This document shows, piece after piece, positions 15,942-24,664 of a DNA stretch of 61,194 nt. Position numbers and translations under genes: made by a program. The DNA is taken from contig NZ_JACDSF010000023.1 in NCBI RefSeq assembly GCF_013449685.1, forward strand, positions 1-61,194, given 5' to 3'. This DNA is from Pectobacterium brasiliense. GTDB taxonomy: Bacteria; Pseudomonadota; Gammaproteobacteria; Enterobacterales; Enterobacteriaceae. Positions within the stretch are counted from its first letter, which is position 1; every line of letters begins with the position of its first letter. The notes under the pieces were generated by a model that saw nothing but the letters and a program-made list of their open reading frames with translations, had not been told where the DNA came from and made no database searches.

Positions 15942-16811
15942 ATGGACGACATCATGCAGACTTTTCGACAGGCGCTGCTACAGCACTTGGCTGAAAACGA
16001 ACTGGAAAGCGACGCTCTGCGCCAACTTCTCCTGGCGGTACCGAACAATACGGTCTTTGATGATTATGAGGTGAATGAACTTCTTGAGTCCATCGAGCCG
16101 AGCGAACTCGACTGGAACGCAGGTTATTTTGCCCATCAGCGTAAGCTGGCGCAGCGTAATTTTTCACAAAAACGCCTTAACCATCTTATTGACGTTCGTG
16201 AGCATCTCATGAATGAGGGGATAGCGGGTTTTGTCAGAATTTCAGCTACTGCACAGGAAACCAAAAAAATGACAAACAATAACGGCATTGGCGATTATAC
16301 GCCGGGCGATAACCTGGCAGATATGGTACTTAACCGTACGACTAGCCTGGCACGCTCAGCGTTGATTAACGAGCTGGAAGATAACCGTTTGACAATAGAT
16401 GAAGTCACCCAAGCCGTTCGCTGGACCCATGAGCGCGTGCCGGACCTCTTCATAGACTACGAAGAAAACGCTCTGGCAGGCAAGATGATACTTGATCCCG
16501 CTCAGTGGGATGCGGAGTATTATTATCTCCAAACCTCCTACATCAATGTTAACTTTGCAGAATCCCGTTTTAAGCATTTGATTGAAGTGCGTAACATGCT
16601 GCGTCAGCGCGGCGTTAAAGGGTTTGAACGCATTGTTATCACTCGGAGACAACCGCAATCTCGGCCACAGCAGCACGACCAGTCAGGTTATCGTACCGCG
16701 TCGTCTTCCACTACCACTGCATCGTCGGTACAGCCTGGCTTCCTGCGCGTTGCATTATTGGCTGGTGGCGCGTTGGCTCTGCTTGCAGCTCTAGTCATTT
16801 CACTACTTTAA
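15942..16811 (+). CDS. C-tail-anchored protein with an internal duplication
   Basis: The product of about 289 residues contains two copies of a helical unit of about 85 residues (roughly 15-100 and 140-230). Both end in a matching pattern: NFxxxRxxHLIxVRxxLxxxGxxGFxRI. A Gln/Ser/Thr-rich linker follows (about 235-265), then a single hydrophobic helix at the extreme C-terminus (FLRVALLAGGALALLAALVISLL without its first residues), typical of a tail anchor that leaves the repeats in the cytoplasm. ATG at 15930 would sit directly on GAGG, so 15942 with GGA seven bases upstream is preferred. I do not recognise the family. Its place between a dynamin and a HerA ATPase suggests it docks the complex at the inner membrane. 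Confidence 0.75.
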   Translation: MDDIMQTFRQALLQHLAENELESDALRQLLLAVPNNTVFDDYEVNELLESIEPSELDWNAGYFAHQRKLAQRNFSQKRLNHLIDVREHLMNEGIAGFVRISATAQETKKMTNNNGIGDYTPGDNLADMVLNRTTSLARSALINELEDNRLTIDEVTQAVRWTHERVPDLFIDYEENALAGKMILDPAQWDAEYYYLQTSYINVNFAESRFKHLIEVRNMLRQRGVKGFERIVITRRQPQSRPQQHDQSGYRTASSSTTTASSVQPGFLRVALLAGGALALLAALVISLL

Positions 16812-16821
16812 GGATGACGTT

Positions 16822-19800
16822 ATGGCACAATCAATCATCACGCCAACTCGTTTGCAGGAGTTAGAACTGCGCACAGAGGTCTCTCTCCAAGCGGCGAGAT
16901 CCTTAATTAATCGCAGCTATTTGGCAGAAATGAAGCTCTATCCGCTCCAGGATCTCGCAAGCCAGACGGGGCTTGCGGTCAACCGCGCTACGGATATTCG
17001 GATCTTTCGCATTGAGCGTATCGTGCAGGAGAACAAGAAGTCGGTGCTTGAAAGCACGACTGCGGCCTACACGGCACTCGGCGCAGCTGGGTATACCGTT
17101 TTCCTGTTTCTGAAATCTGACGGTCGTGAAACACATTTGTACATTGGTACGCGTGGAACAGCCGGTAAAACGCTGGGACACAGCGCTGGCGAACTGCTCA
17201 AAGAAACCTTCAAGGGCCATTTTTCGGGTAGCCATCTCATCCCTCTGGCCGCAACCGAAACGGATGAACTGCTGGATGGTGCACTGGCTCAGCAGCATGA
17301 ACCCTCTGCGTCAATCACTGCCGTAACCGGAGTGCCGTCGTTATCTACAGACAACCATGATCTCTTTATGCAAGGCTTAGAGCACTTTATTGATGCAGCG
17401 GAAAGCCGTGTCTATCAAGCGCTGATCCTTGCAGAACCTATCTCTCCGCAGAATCTTGAGGTGATCCGTACAGGCTATGAGCAGGTTGCTACCCAGCTTT
17501 CTGGGCTGGTAAAACGTAATTACTCTTACGGTGCGCAGGACAGTGAAAGTATTGGCCTGAGCATCAGTGAGGGACTGAGTCAATCGCTGGGCGAAAGCCT
17601 AGGAATGACGGAAACCAAAGGTACCTCGGACACGACGGGTACATCAACAAGTTCAAGTTGGGGTAATACCTACACCAGCGGTGCCAGCAACGCCTTCACG
17701 CGTACTGTTGATGAGTTTCAGCGCTCATACCAGCAGGGGGACACCATGGGGCCAATGCGCAGCCTGGGTTGTCTGCTGAAACACAATGTTCTAGAACGTA
17801 ACATTTCTGCTAGCCAAACGAGTGGCGGTTCAGCCGGTGTTTCCAGTAGTCAGACGGCTACCCAGTCGCATGCTAACTCGACCACGACGACCCAGACAGA
17901 TACCACCACCCGGACAGACAGCCATTCGCTGAATAAAACTCAAGGTAATACTCGGCAAATTGCCTTTGACATCACCGACAAAACCGTTGAGAAGCTGCTC
18001 GAAAAAGTGGATCACCATCTGGAAAGGGTGAACGAAGCTCACACCTATGGTGGATGGCAGACTGCAGCCTATTTCATCGGCGACAGCACCGCATCCTCTG
18101 AATCACTTGCTAGTATTTTTCTTGGGTTAATGCGCGGTAGCCGCTCTAGCACCGAGGATTTCGCACTGACGACATGGCAGTCACGCGAAAAAAAAATGGT
18201 GCTCGAATGGCTGACAACGTTGACGCATCCGCACTTGACTCCAATGTTTTCAGCCGGTATCAACATTGATTTCCTGACCCCCGCCACGCTAGTTTCCAGT
18301 AAGGAGATGGCCATTCAGTTAAGCCTGCCGCGCCGCTCAACCTCCACAGTTGCCGTTCTGCAAACTCAGGCGTTTGGCCGCAAAGTCCAACGTCTGGACA
18401 GCAACAACGCAACGGAAAAGCGTGAACGACAAATTTGTCTAGGCCAGATCCGTCACCTGTGGAACGACTTGCCACAGACCATCAATCTTGATGTTAACCA
18501 ACTGGCAAGCCACCTTTTTGTGACCGGTTCGACTGGTGCAGGCAAAAGCAACACCATTTATGAGTTGCTCTCTCAACTGGGCCAGCACGGAATCCCTTTT
18601 CTAGTCATTGAACCGGCGAAAGGCGAATATAAACATATCTTTGGTCATCACCCTGACGTGCGTGTTCTGGGCAGCAATACTCGCTACAGCGAGCTGCTGC
18701 GGATTAACCCGTTCCGTTTTCCACCAGAAACCCACGTTCTGGAACATATCGATCGCCTAGTGGAAGTGTTTTCTATGTGCTGGCCAATGTATGCGGCCAT
18801 GCCAGCTATCCTCAAAGAGGCGATTCTACAAAGCTACAGCGAATGCGGTTGGAACATGGTCGACTCTATAAACCAGTTCTCGCCAGCACTGTTCCCGACC
18901 TTTAACGATCTACTGGCGCAGTTACAAGCCGTGATTGATGATTCGGCCTATTCGCAGGAACTAAAAAGTAACTACACCGGTTCGCTGGTGACTCGCGTTA
19001 AATCGCTGACCAATGGGCTGAATGGACAGATATTCTGCGGCGAAGAGATCGACAGCATGGAGTTGTTCGACCGTAAAGTCATTATCGATCTCAGTCGTAT
19101 CGGCGCGCAGGAGACAAAATCGCTGATCATGGGCATTCTGGTGATCCGCCTGAGCGAATACCGCGCGGCAAACTCCGGTATGAATCAGCCATTAAAACAT
19201 GTCACTGTCCTAGAAGAAGCTCACAACATTCTGAAACGTGGCAACACAAGCGGCGGAGAAGGCAACGACATTACCGGAAAATCCGTTGAAATGCTCGCCA
19301 ATGCGATTGCAGAAATGCGTACCTGGGGCGAAGGATTTATCATTGCCGATCAATCCCCTTATGCCGTTGATATTTCGGCCATTCGTAATACAAACACCAA
19401 AATTATCATGCGGTTGCCGGATGAAGCCGATCGCCGGATTGCAGGGAAATCCGCAGGGCTGAACGATGAGCAACTCGATGAACTGGCGCGTTTTCCAAAA
19501 GGGGTCGCGCTGGTTTACCAGAATGACTGGCTTGAACCCGTGCTTTGCCGAGTGAATAAATTTGCTGGTAAAGAAGTGCTGTATCACTACGATGCTCCCA
19601 CATCCATGGCGACTAACGCGCAGCAATTCAACCAACATTTGCTCAATTGGTTACTGTCACCACGCGTACCAGTCCCACAGGTAATATCACTTGAGACGCT
19701 AGAGGCTGAATTGGATGGCAGCAACCTCGCTACGACACAAAAAATCCAGTTAAAATCGTTATTTTCTGCTTTCCGAGAAACAGGAATGCTCGGACTGCAT

Positions 19801-20073
19801 CAGGAGCAGAATTTTGCCCGACTGGCGAACATCGTGGTTAATCTGTTCGGCTACTCCTCCGCTATTGAACGCTGTGTGCGACAAGCGTCAGGGTTTGATG
19901 TCCTCGACACAACGTTCCGTCGGTTGATTACCCGGCAGGCAGGCGAGTTGCCCGAATCGCTCAATGTAGCAATACAACAATGCTTTATGCGCGATCTGGT
20001 TACCCGTAGCGAGGAGTTTCTGCCTGTGTATGCCGAATGGCGTGATTACATTACCTCGGAGGCTGTCGCATGA
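16822..20073 (+). CDS. HerA/DUF87-type ATPase with Ser/Thr-rich insert
   Basis: This 1083-residue protein carries a HerA-FtsK-type ATPase domain in its second half: Walker A GSTGAGKS at 569-576, IEPAKGEYK soon after, Walker B VLEEAH at 796-801, and an arginine-containing ADQSPYAVD and TKIIMRLPDEADR region near 850-880. The N-terminal half (about 1-230) is unique. Residues about 235-400 include two long Ser/Thr/Gly-rich stretches with almost no hydrophobic residues, probably disordered. HerA-type ATPases are hexameric motors on DNA and partner with nucleases in several defence systems. Its stop codon overlaps the start of an LHH nuclease gene (ATGA), which supports such a pairing. Exact role unknown. 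Confidence 0.87.
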   Translation: MAQSIITPTRLQELELRTEVSLQAARSLINRSYLAEMKLYPLQDLASQTGLAVNRATDIRIFRIERIVQENKKSVLESTTAAYTALGAAGYTVFLFLKSDGRETHLYIGTRGTAGKTLGHSAGELLKETFKGHFSGSHLIPLAATETDELLDGALAQQHEPSASITAVTGVPSLSTDNHDLFMQGLEHFIDAAESRVYQALILAEPISPQNLEVIRTGYEQVATQLSGLVKRNYSYGAQDSESIGLSISEGLSQSLGESLGMTETKGTSDTTGTSTSSSWGNTYTSGASNAFTRTVDEFQRSYQQGDTMGPMRSLGCLLKHNVLERNISASQTSGGSAGVSSSQTATQSHANSTTTTQTDTTTRTDSHSLNKTQGNTRQIAFDITDKTVEKLLEKVDHHLERVNEAHTYGGWQTAAYFIGDSTASSESLASIFLGLMRGSRSSTEDFALTTWQSREKKMVLEWLTTLTHPHLTPMFSAGINIDFLTPATLVSSKEMAIQLSLPRRSTSTVAVLQTQAFGRKVQRLDSNNATEKRERQICLGQIRHLWNDLPQTINLDVNQLASHLFVTGSTGAGKSNTIYELLSQLGQHGIPFLVIEPAKGEYKHIFGHHPDVRVLGSNTRYSELLRINPFRFPPETHVLEHIDRLVEVFSMCWPMYAAMPAILKEAILQSYSECGWNMVDSINQFSPALFPTFNDLLAQLQAVIDDSAYSQELKSNYTGSLVTRVKSLTNGLNGQIFCGEEIDSMELFDRKVIIDLSRIGAQETKSLIMGILVIRLSEYRAANSGMNQPLKHVTVLEEAHNILKRGNTSGGEGNDITGKSVEMLANAIAEMRTWGEGFIIADQSPYAVDISAIRNTNTKIIMRLPDEADRRIAGKSAGLNDEQLDELARFPKGVALVYQNDWLEPVLCRVNKFAGKEVLYHYDAPTSMATNAQQFNQHLLNWLLSPRVPVPQVISLETLEAELDGSNLATTQKIQLKSLFSAFRETGMLGLHQEQNFARLANIVVNLFGYSSAIERCVRQASGFDVLDTTFRRLITRQAGELPESLNVAIQQCFMRDLVTRSEEFLPVYAEWRDYITSEAVA

Positions 20074-20690
20074 TTGAGGCAATTATAATTAAAGAGCTGG
20101 AAAAAGAGATGGTGGGAACACTCATGGAAAGAATGGGTGAACTTCCCAGTAGAGATGTTTCGCTAAAAGAACTCGATAAACCTATTTTCATTAAACAGGC
20201 TACCGAACAGTGTGGTCTGCGCCTTGGGCTCACTGAGTTGACCGAAGAGACCAAAGAGGTGCTTACAGAAGATGGCTACAGCAAGGAGGTTATCGACAAC
20301 ATCGGCAGTGAAGAGGAAGCCACAATCTATCAGGAAGCGGGACTGGAATGTCAGCCCGTAAATGGTAAAGATGCGCTAGTAAATAACGACATCGACCTAG
20401 AACAAACTGACGCACTGGGTAATACCAACCTTGAACGAATGGAGATGGGTAAACCACCGCTGGATGAGAACGGTAAACCCATTGAACTGCACCACATCGG
20501 GCAGAAATCGGATTCTCCGCTGGCGGAACTGACCCACGAGCAGCACATGGAAGGCGGCAATAATACGGTACTTCACGACACCACAAAAGAATCGGAGATC
20601 GATCGCGGTTCCTTTGCTAAAGAACGAGAGGATCACTGGAAAGCCCGAGCCGAAGAGATTAAACAACGTCAGGAACAGGAGGGAGCATGA
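20070..20690 (+). CDS. LHH-family nuclease (HNH/Endo VII fold), toxin-like
   Basis: The 206-residue product contains a complete LHH nuclease domain at its C-terminus: DIDLEQTDALGNTNLERM, then IELHHIGQKSDSPLAELT with the namesake Leu-His-His at about 137-139, and DTTKESEIDR followed by FAKEREDHWKARA. These domains usually form the C-terminal toxic tip of Rhs and other polymorphic toxins. Here the domain stands alone behind a short helical N-terminus of about 55 residues with no export signal. It overlaps the ATPase gene by four bases and the next gene, a SUKH immunity-like gene, by four bases. It may be the DNA-cutting effector of the operon or a captured toxin cassette. Confidence 0.85.
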   Translation: MIEAIIIKELEKEMVGTLMERMGELPSRDVSLKELDKPIFIKQATEQCGLRLGLTELTEETKEVLTEDGYSKEVIDNIGSEEEATIYQEAGLECQPVNGKDALVNNDIDLEQTDALGNTNLERMEMGKPPLDENGKPIELHHIGQKSDSPLAELTHEQHMEGGNNTVLHDTTKESEIDRGSFAKEREDHWKARAEEIKQRQEQEGA

Positions 20691-21094
20691 AACAGGTCGA
20701 ACAACAGGTTGCAGCGCACAATGCCATTACTCGCCCAGCAAGCGAGCAGGAAATTGCCGCAGCGGAACAAACGCTACAAATCGCATTTTCCCCAGAATAC
20801 CGAGCCTATCTTGCACTGTTTGGTCTGATAGCTTCCGGTGCAACCGAACTCTATGGGCTCGGCATACCCGTCACGTCCCACCTGAATATTCTGAGTGCAA
20901 TAGTCCCTCTGCGCGAGGGCAAAAATTATCCGTTACAGGCGGTTCCACTGTGCGAAATTGGCGATGGTTACTATTATCTTTACGACAATCAGGCACGGCA
21001 GATTTTAACCTGGTCAATGGTGTCTGGCGTTCAGGAGTGTAGCAATGAATCGCTCGAAACATTCCTGCTAAAAACCGTGTTTGATATTCAATAG
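20687..21094 (+). CDS. SUKH (SMI1/KNR4) family immunity-like protein
   Basis: The 135-residue product fits the SMI1/KNR4 (SUKH) superfamily: an N-terminal ITRPASEQEIAAAEQTLQI, then FSPEYRAYLALFG, a GIPVTS strand segment, and a late CEIGDGYYYLYDNQ followed by a C-terminal helix (SLETFLLKTVF). SUKH proteins are common immunity proteins that neutralise nuclease toxins in polymorphic toxin systems. Its start overlaps the stop of the LHH nuclease gene, the tightest possible toxin-immunity arrangement. It is the last gene of the operon; a hairpin terminator follows at 21112-21139. Confidence 0.85.
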   Translation: MKQVEQQVAAHNAITRPASEQEIAAAEQTLQIAFSPEYRAYLALFGLIASGATELYGLGIPVTSHLNILSAIVPLREGKNYPLQAVPLCEIGDGYYYLYDNQARQILTWSMVSGVQECSNESLETFLLKTVFDIQ

Positions 21095-21111
21095 TAGACG
21101 TCTCCTTCCAT

Positions 21112-21139
21112 AGCAGAGTCGAAAGGCTCTGCTGTTTTT
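21112..21139 (+). terminator. Intrinsic terminator of the GTPase/HerA/LHH operon
   Basis: AGCAGAG (21112-21118) and CTCTGCT (21127-21133) pair around TCGAAAGG and are followed by GTTTTTC. It lies 18 bases after the SUKH stop codon. The remaining bases to 21421, the convergent end of zorD, hold nothing I can identify. Confidence 0.8.
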
Positions 21140-21421
21140 CACTTTACAGATTTATAAATCACCATAGCTCAACCAAGCCCCCCACACTGCAAAAGCGCTC
21201 GCGAACTGATCGACTGGTTTGAAAATAATAATACAATTTAAAGAACTGGAATCTGGACTTGGCCAGAAAGTTACTGATAAACCTATCGTTTTCTGGCATA
21301 TCCTGGAATAGGTTCCCTAGCGAAGCTGTTGTCTCAACAACGACACATCGTTGAATATGATCTTACATTTGGCTTCAGCATAGAATCGAAGCCGACAGGG
21401 GTAATAACGCAATTTAAACAC

Positions 21422-24400
21422 CTACGCCCCTTTCAAAAGGACTTCAAAATCTGCACCACTCAAGTCAGGAGTAGCGCAGAGCATATCTCTGGCCAATGCA
21501 CGTCGACGCTGCAGAAGGTCATCCAGAGTTTCTTCAAATGTGGTTATTTCAGTGTCCCTCACTGTCGGATAATAGACATACACGTCTTTAGTTTGTCCTA
21601 TTCGGTACGCCCGGTCTGTTGCCTGATCTTCTTTGGCTGGGTTCCAGCAACGAGTGAAATGAATAACATGATTGGCTTTCTGGACGTTAACACCGAATCC
21701 AACTGCAACCGTAGAAAGAATAATCACTCCAAAACCTGACTGAGACTGAAAATCATCGATCAGCCGCTGACGACTATTCTGACTACTACTTTTAGTGCTG
21801 GTATCGCCGTTAATAATGACTGGACGGAAACCAAATTTCTGATAGATCGCATGTTGAAGTTCACGCTGTAAGTCTCGAAGTTCAGTAAAAATAATGACCT
21901 TATCTTGCGTGGTATGCTTTATTTCTTCGAGTATTTTCAACAGCCAGTTAAGCTTAGGTGAGTTATCACGAAAACATGGCTCTGGATTAACTACTGCAGG
22001 GTGTGCGCAAATGAGTTTCAGTCGGTGTAACAAACCTAACATACCTGCTCCGGCCTGCTGCATCCCTTCGCTCAATGCTTGCTGCTGTTGCCAATTTGCA
22101 ACAGACGAAAGGTAGAGCTGTTTTTGCACGCCGGACAACGTCAGTTGTTTGCAGTTTTCTACTTCAATTTTCTGAGGCAAATCACGCGCAACTTCTTCTT
22201 TGGTTCGGCGTAAAGTCTGGGGTTCTATCAGCGCCCGCAAACGCTCCAGTCGTTCCGTATCGCGGCCAGCGTCGTTCTCAATAGGACGAACATAATGTTT
22301 ACCAAATTCATTTAGTGCCCCTAATAATCCAGGCTGGGCAAAATCAAATAAGCTCCACAGGTCAACAAGTGTGTTTTCGACGGGCGTACCGGTACACGCC
22401 ACTTTAAACCTTGCTTGTACCGCGTTGGCAGCATGTGTGATTAACGCTGCTGGATTTTTTATTTTTTGTGCCTCATCGCACACCATAATGGACCATGGCT
22501 GGCGTGCCAGAGAAAACTCTTGATCGCGAAGCGTTTCGTAAGTCGTCAGAATGATTTTCGCCTCACCTGGCCAGCCAGGTTTAAGCAGATTTTTGATTCC
22601 CTGAAACTGCAGATGAGCAGGAATAGCCTGTTTGGGGTATTTCACCGCTTTAATCGTCTCGCCATACAATTTCAACACGGGAATACCCGCAGTGTAGAAG
22701 AAGTTGTCCAGCTCACGTTCCCAGTTATCTAAAAGAGAAACTGGGGCAACAATAAGACTGGGCGGTTCCTGCGGAAATTTTTCAATAAACCAGACCAAGA
22801 AGCTCAAAATTTGTAGCGTTTTCCCCAGCCCCATATCATCCGCCAACAGGCAACCCGCAGTTTCCTCTGGTGAACTAAGAAAAAGTTGCTGGAGCCAGGC
22901 AACGCCTGCACGTTGATGATCTTTGAGTCGGATATGTTCTTTCAGACTCAGAGGAATTTCAGGTTCTGCATGACGCGCATTGAGGAGTGAATCGCGGCGC
23001 TGTTTGATGTAGGCCGCTTCTTCAATATTCTGCTCAATTTTGAGTACGGCACGAGCCGCTTTATCGACAACTTTACCTTGAGATTCATTTTCAGCGCTTT
23101 GCTGTTTTTCCCAGTTCTTACTGAAGGTTTTGGCTGCATCCAGCGGTAATTCGCTGTCATTCCATGGTGTGGTGATATGCGTTTCACCAGCAGCTTCTGC
23201 CTGAGTAATTCTCTCCTGCAGTTCACTGAAATGGCCAAGATTTTCAGGCTGCCAATCAGCCAGTGTTTCGACTGAAAATGCGGAGAAATCGATGTCATCA
23301 GGAAGCCAGTTCTCACTCTGCGCTTTGGTTAGCCAAGGAGAGGAAATTTTTTCAAATTCACCAATGCCAATCACTCGATCGCCATACTTCCCAATATCCA
23401 GCACATCGCTAAATTCTTTTCCTTCAATTTCTTGTTGCCAGCGGGTTAACAGTGCCTGGCAATCGTGCCATTGCTGTTCAGTGAACTGACTTAACTCCAA
23501 CTCGTAACCTTGCCAGGAGCCTGCTGGCATCTGTGCTGCTACACTAATACCGAGTTGCTGTATGAATTTTTCAAGCTCCCAGGGCGCTAAGAATGCAAAA
23601 GTAATTTCTGGCTGGGGAACAGGTGAAACCGGTTCAAGCACCAGCGTAACTTCCGCAATCTTATTCTCAGCATTCAGTTGGGGTATCAATCGGAAATGAT
23701 GGAAGAAAATCCTGGCATCAAACAACGCCTGCTCATGTTCTTCGGGGGCAATAACATTGGCGGCCTCTTCGCCCAAAAAGGTATAGGGATTGCGAACAAA
23801 AGAAAGCGCTTCGCTCCCTGCCACTCGACGACCAGGGATCGAGTGTATTGAGTTTAGGACTTCTTTCACTTCGGGAGGGATGATGACGTGGCTAAGTTCG
23901 CCATTCTCTCCAGGGATACGATAGCTATCATGAACCTGCGAATTCTTGTCAAAACTGCCTAGCCAGTTAGCTGGCTGGTCCTCAAAATGGGGTTCAATTT
24001 CGATAACCGCAGTATCGGCAACCTTTGCCTTACGCAGACGTAATGACAATGAGGTTGGTTTGACGACATGCGTTTTTTCTAAATAATCATCAAATTTTGC
24101 TGAAGCTTGTTTTGCACATTTGCGGATAGCGGCCCACCCTAACTGGTTAGTCGTTTCGCTGGGAGCCTGAGTTTGCTGCGCACTGAGTTGCTCTGTTGCC
24201 TGTAAGAGTATCCAGTTTTCCCGTGATAACAGGTATTGCTGATTTTCATGGGTCAAAATGGCACCAGTACGGCTGAAATGGATCGGCTTACAAGTTGGAA
24301 CCGTAGCCCATTCAGCAATCCAGACGCGAAAATCGTTATCACTTAACGCCCCACGTGAACTCAGGCTTGCGCGTAAAGGCAGTATCTCAGGTACACCGAT

Positions 24401-24664
24401 CAGAGGCAGGCTGCTGGCATGTTCCTCATCCTCCAGCAGGCGATACAATGCATCCCAACTCAACAACCACCGGTCTGTAAGTGATATCAGATAGTCTTCT
24501 TCAGCCAGTTGTTCAAGCCAGGATGCCAATGCCCAAAGCTGCGAATCATCAACCAGCGATAGCGGAAAGCTGAGTCCGTTTTCCTCAACCTGATATTTAT
24601 TCTTTAGGTGGCGTTCTATCTGCTGACGGTTTCCCGTCAGTTTACTTAACAGGCGTTTCAGCAT
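21422..24664 (-). CDS. zorD: ZorD: SNF2/DEAD-like helicase-nuclease of type I Zorya
   Basis: The 1080-residue protein has a large N-terminal region (about 1-560) and a SNF2-type helicase core: Walker A in LADDMGLGKTLQ near residue 610, DEAQ box (CDEAQKIKN) near 728, TGTPVEN after it, and C-terminal motif V-VI blocks (STVAVGFGVN, QATDRAYRIGQ). This length and architecture are those of ZorD in type I Zorya. ZorD is the DNA-acting effector, proposed to degrade invading phage DNA when the ZorAB motor signals infection. It is the last gene in zorA-zorB-zorC-zorD, its start overlapping the zorC end by one base. All helicase motifs look intact. Confidence 0.93.
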   Translation of the reverse strand: MLKRLLSKLTGNRQQIERHLKNKYQVEENGLSFPLSLVDDSQLWALASWLEQLAEEDYLISLTDRWLLSWDALYRLLEDEEHASSLPLIGVPEILPLRASLSSRGALSDNDFRVWIAEWATVPTCKPIHFSRTGAILTHENQQYLLSRENWILLQATEQLSAQQTQAPSETTNQLGWAAIRKCAKQASAKFDDYLEKTHVVKPTSLSLRLRKAKVADTAVIEIEPHFEDQPANWLGSFDKNSQVHDSYRIPGENGELSHVIIPPEVKEVLNSIHSIPGRRVAGSEALSFVRNPYTFLGEEAANVIAPEEHEQALFDARIFFHHFRLIPQLNAENKIAEVTLVLEPVSPVPQPEITFAFLAPWELEKFIQQLGISVAAQMPAGSWQGYELELSQFTEQQWHDCQALLTRWQQEIEGKEFSDVLDIGKYGDRVIGIGEFEKISSPWLTKAQSENWLPDDIDFSAFSVETLADWQPENLGHFSELQERITQAEAAGETHITTPWNDSELPLDAAKTFSKNWEKQQSAENESQGKVVDKAARAVLKIEQNIEEAAYIKQRRDSLLNARHAEPEIPLSLKEHIRLKDHQRAGVAWLQQLFLSSPEETAGCLLADDMGLGKTLQILSFLVWFIEKFPQEPPSLIVAPVSLLDNWERELDNFFYTAGIPVLKLYGETIKAVKYPKQAIPAHLQFQGIKNLLKPGWPGEAKIILTTYETLRDQEFSLARQPWSIMVCDEAQKIKNPAALITHAANAVQARFKVACTGTPVENTLVDLWSLFDFAQPGLLGALNEFGKHYVRPIENDAGRDTERLERLRALIEPQTLRRTKEEVARDLPQKIEVENCKQLTLSGVQKQLYLSSVANWQQQQALSEGMQQAGAGMLGLLHRLKLICAHPAVVNPEPCFRDNSPKLNWLLKILEEIKHTTQDKVIIFTELRDLQRELQHAIYQKFGFRPVIINGDTSTKSSSQNSRQRLIDDFQSQSGFGVIILSTVAVGFGVNVQKANHVIHFTRCWNPAKEDQATDRAYRIGQTKDVYVYYPTVRDTEITTFEETLDDLLQRRRALARDMLCATPDLSGADFEVLLKGA

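Noticed and set aside
21329..21739. Plus-strand frame of 136 codons at the zorD 3' end
   Set aside because: Most of it is antisense to zorD, whose reading frame is clearly real; no family resemblance.
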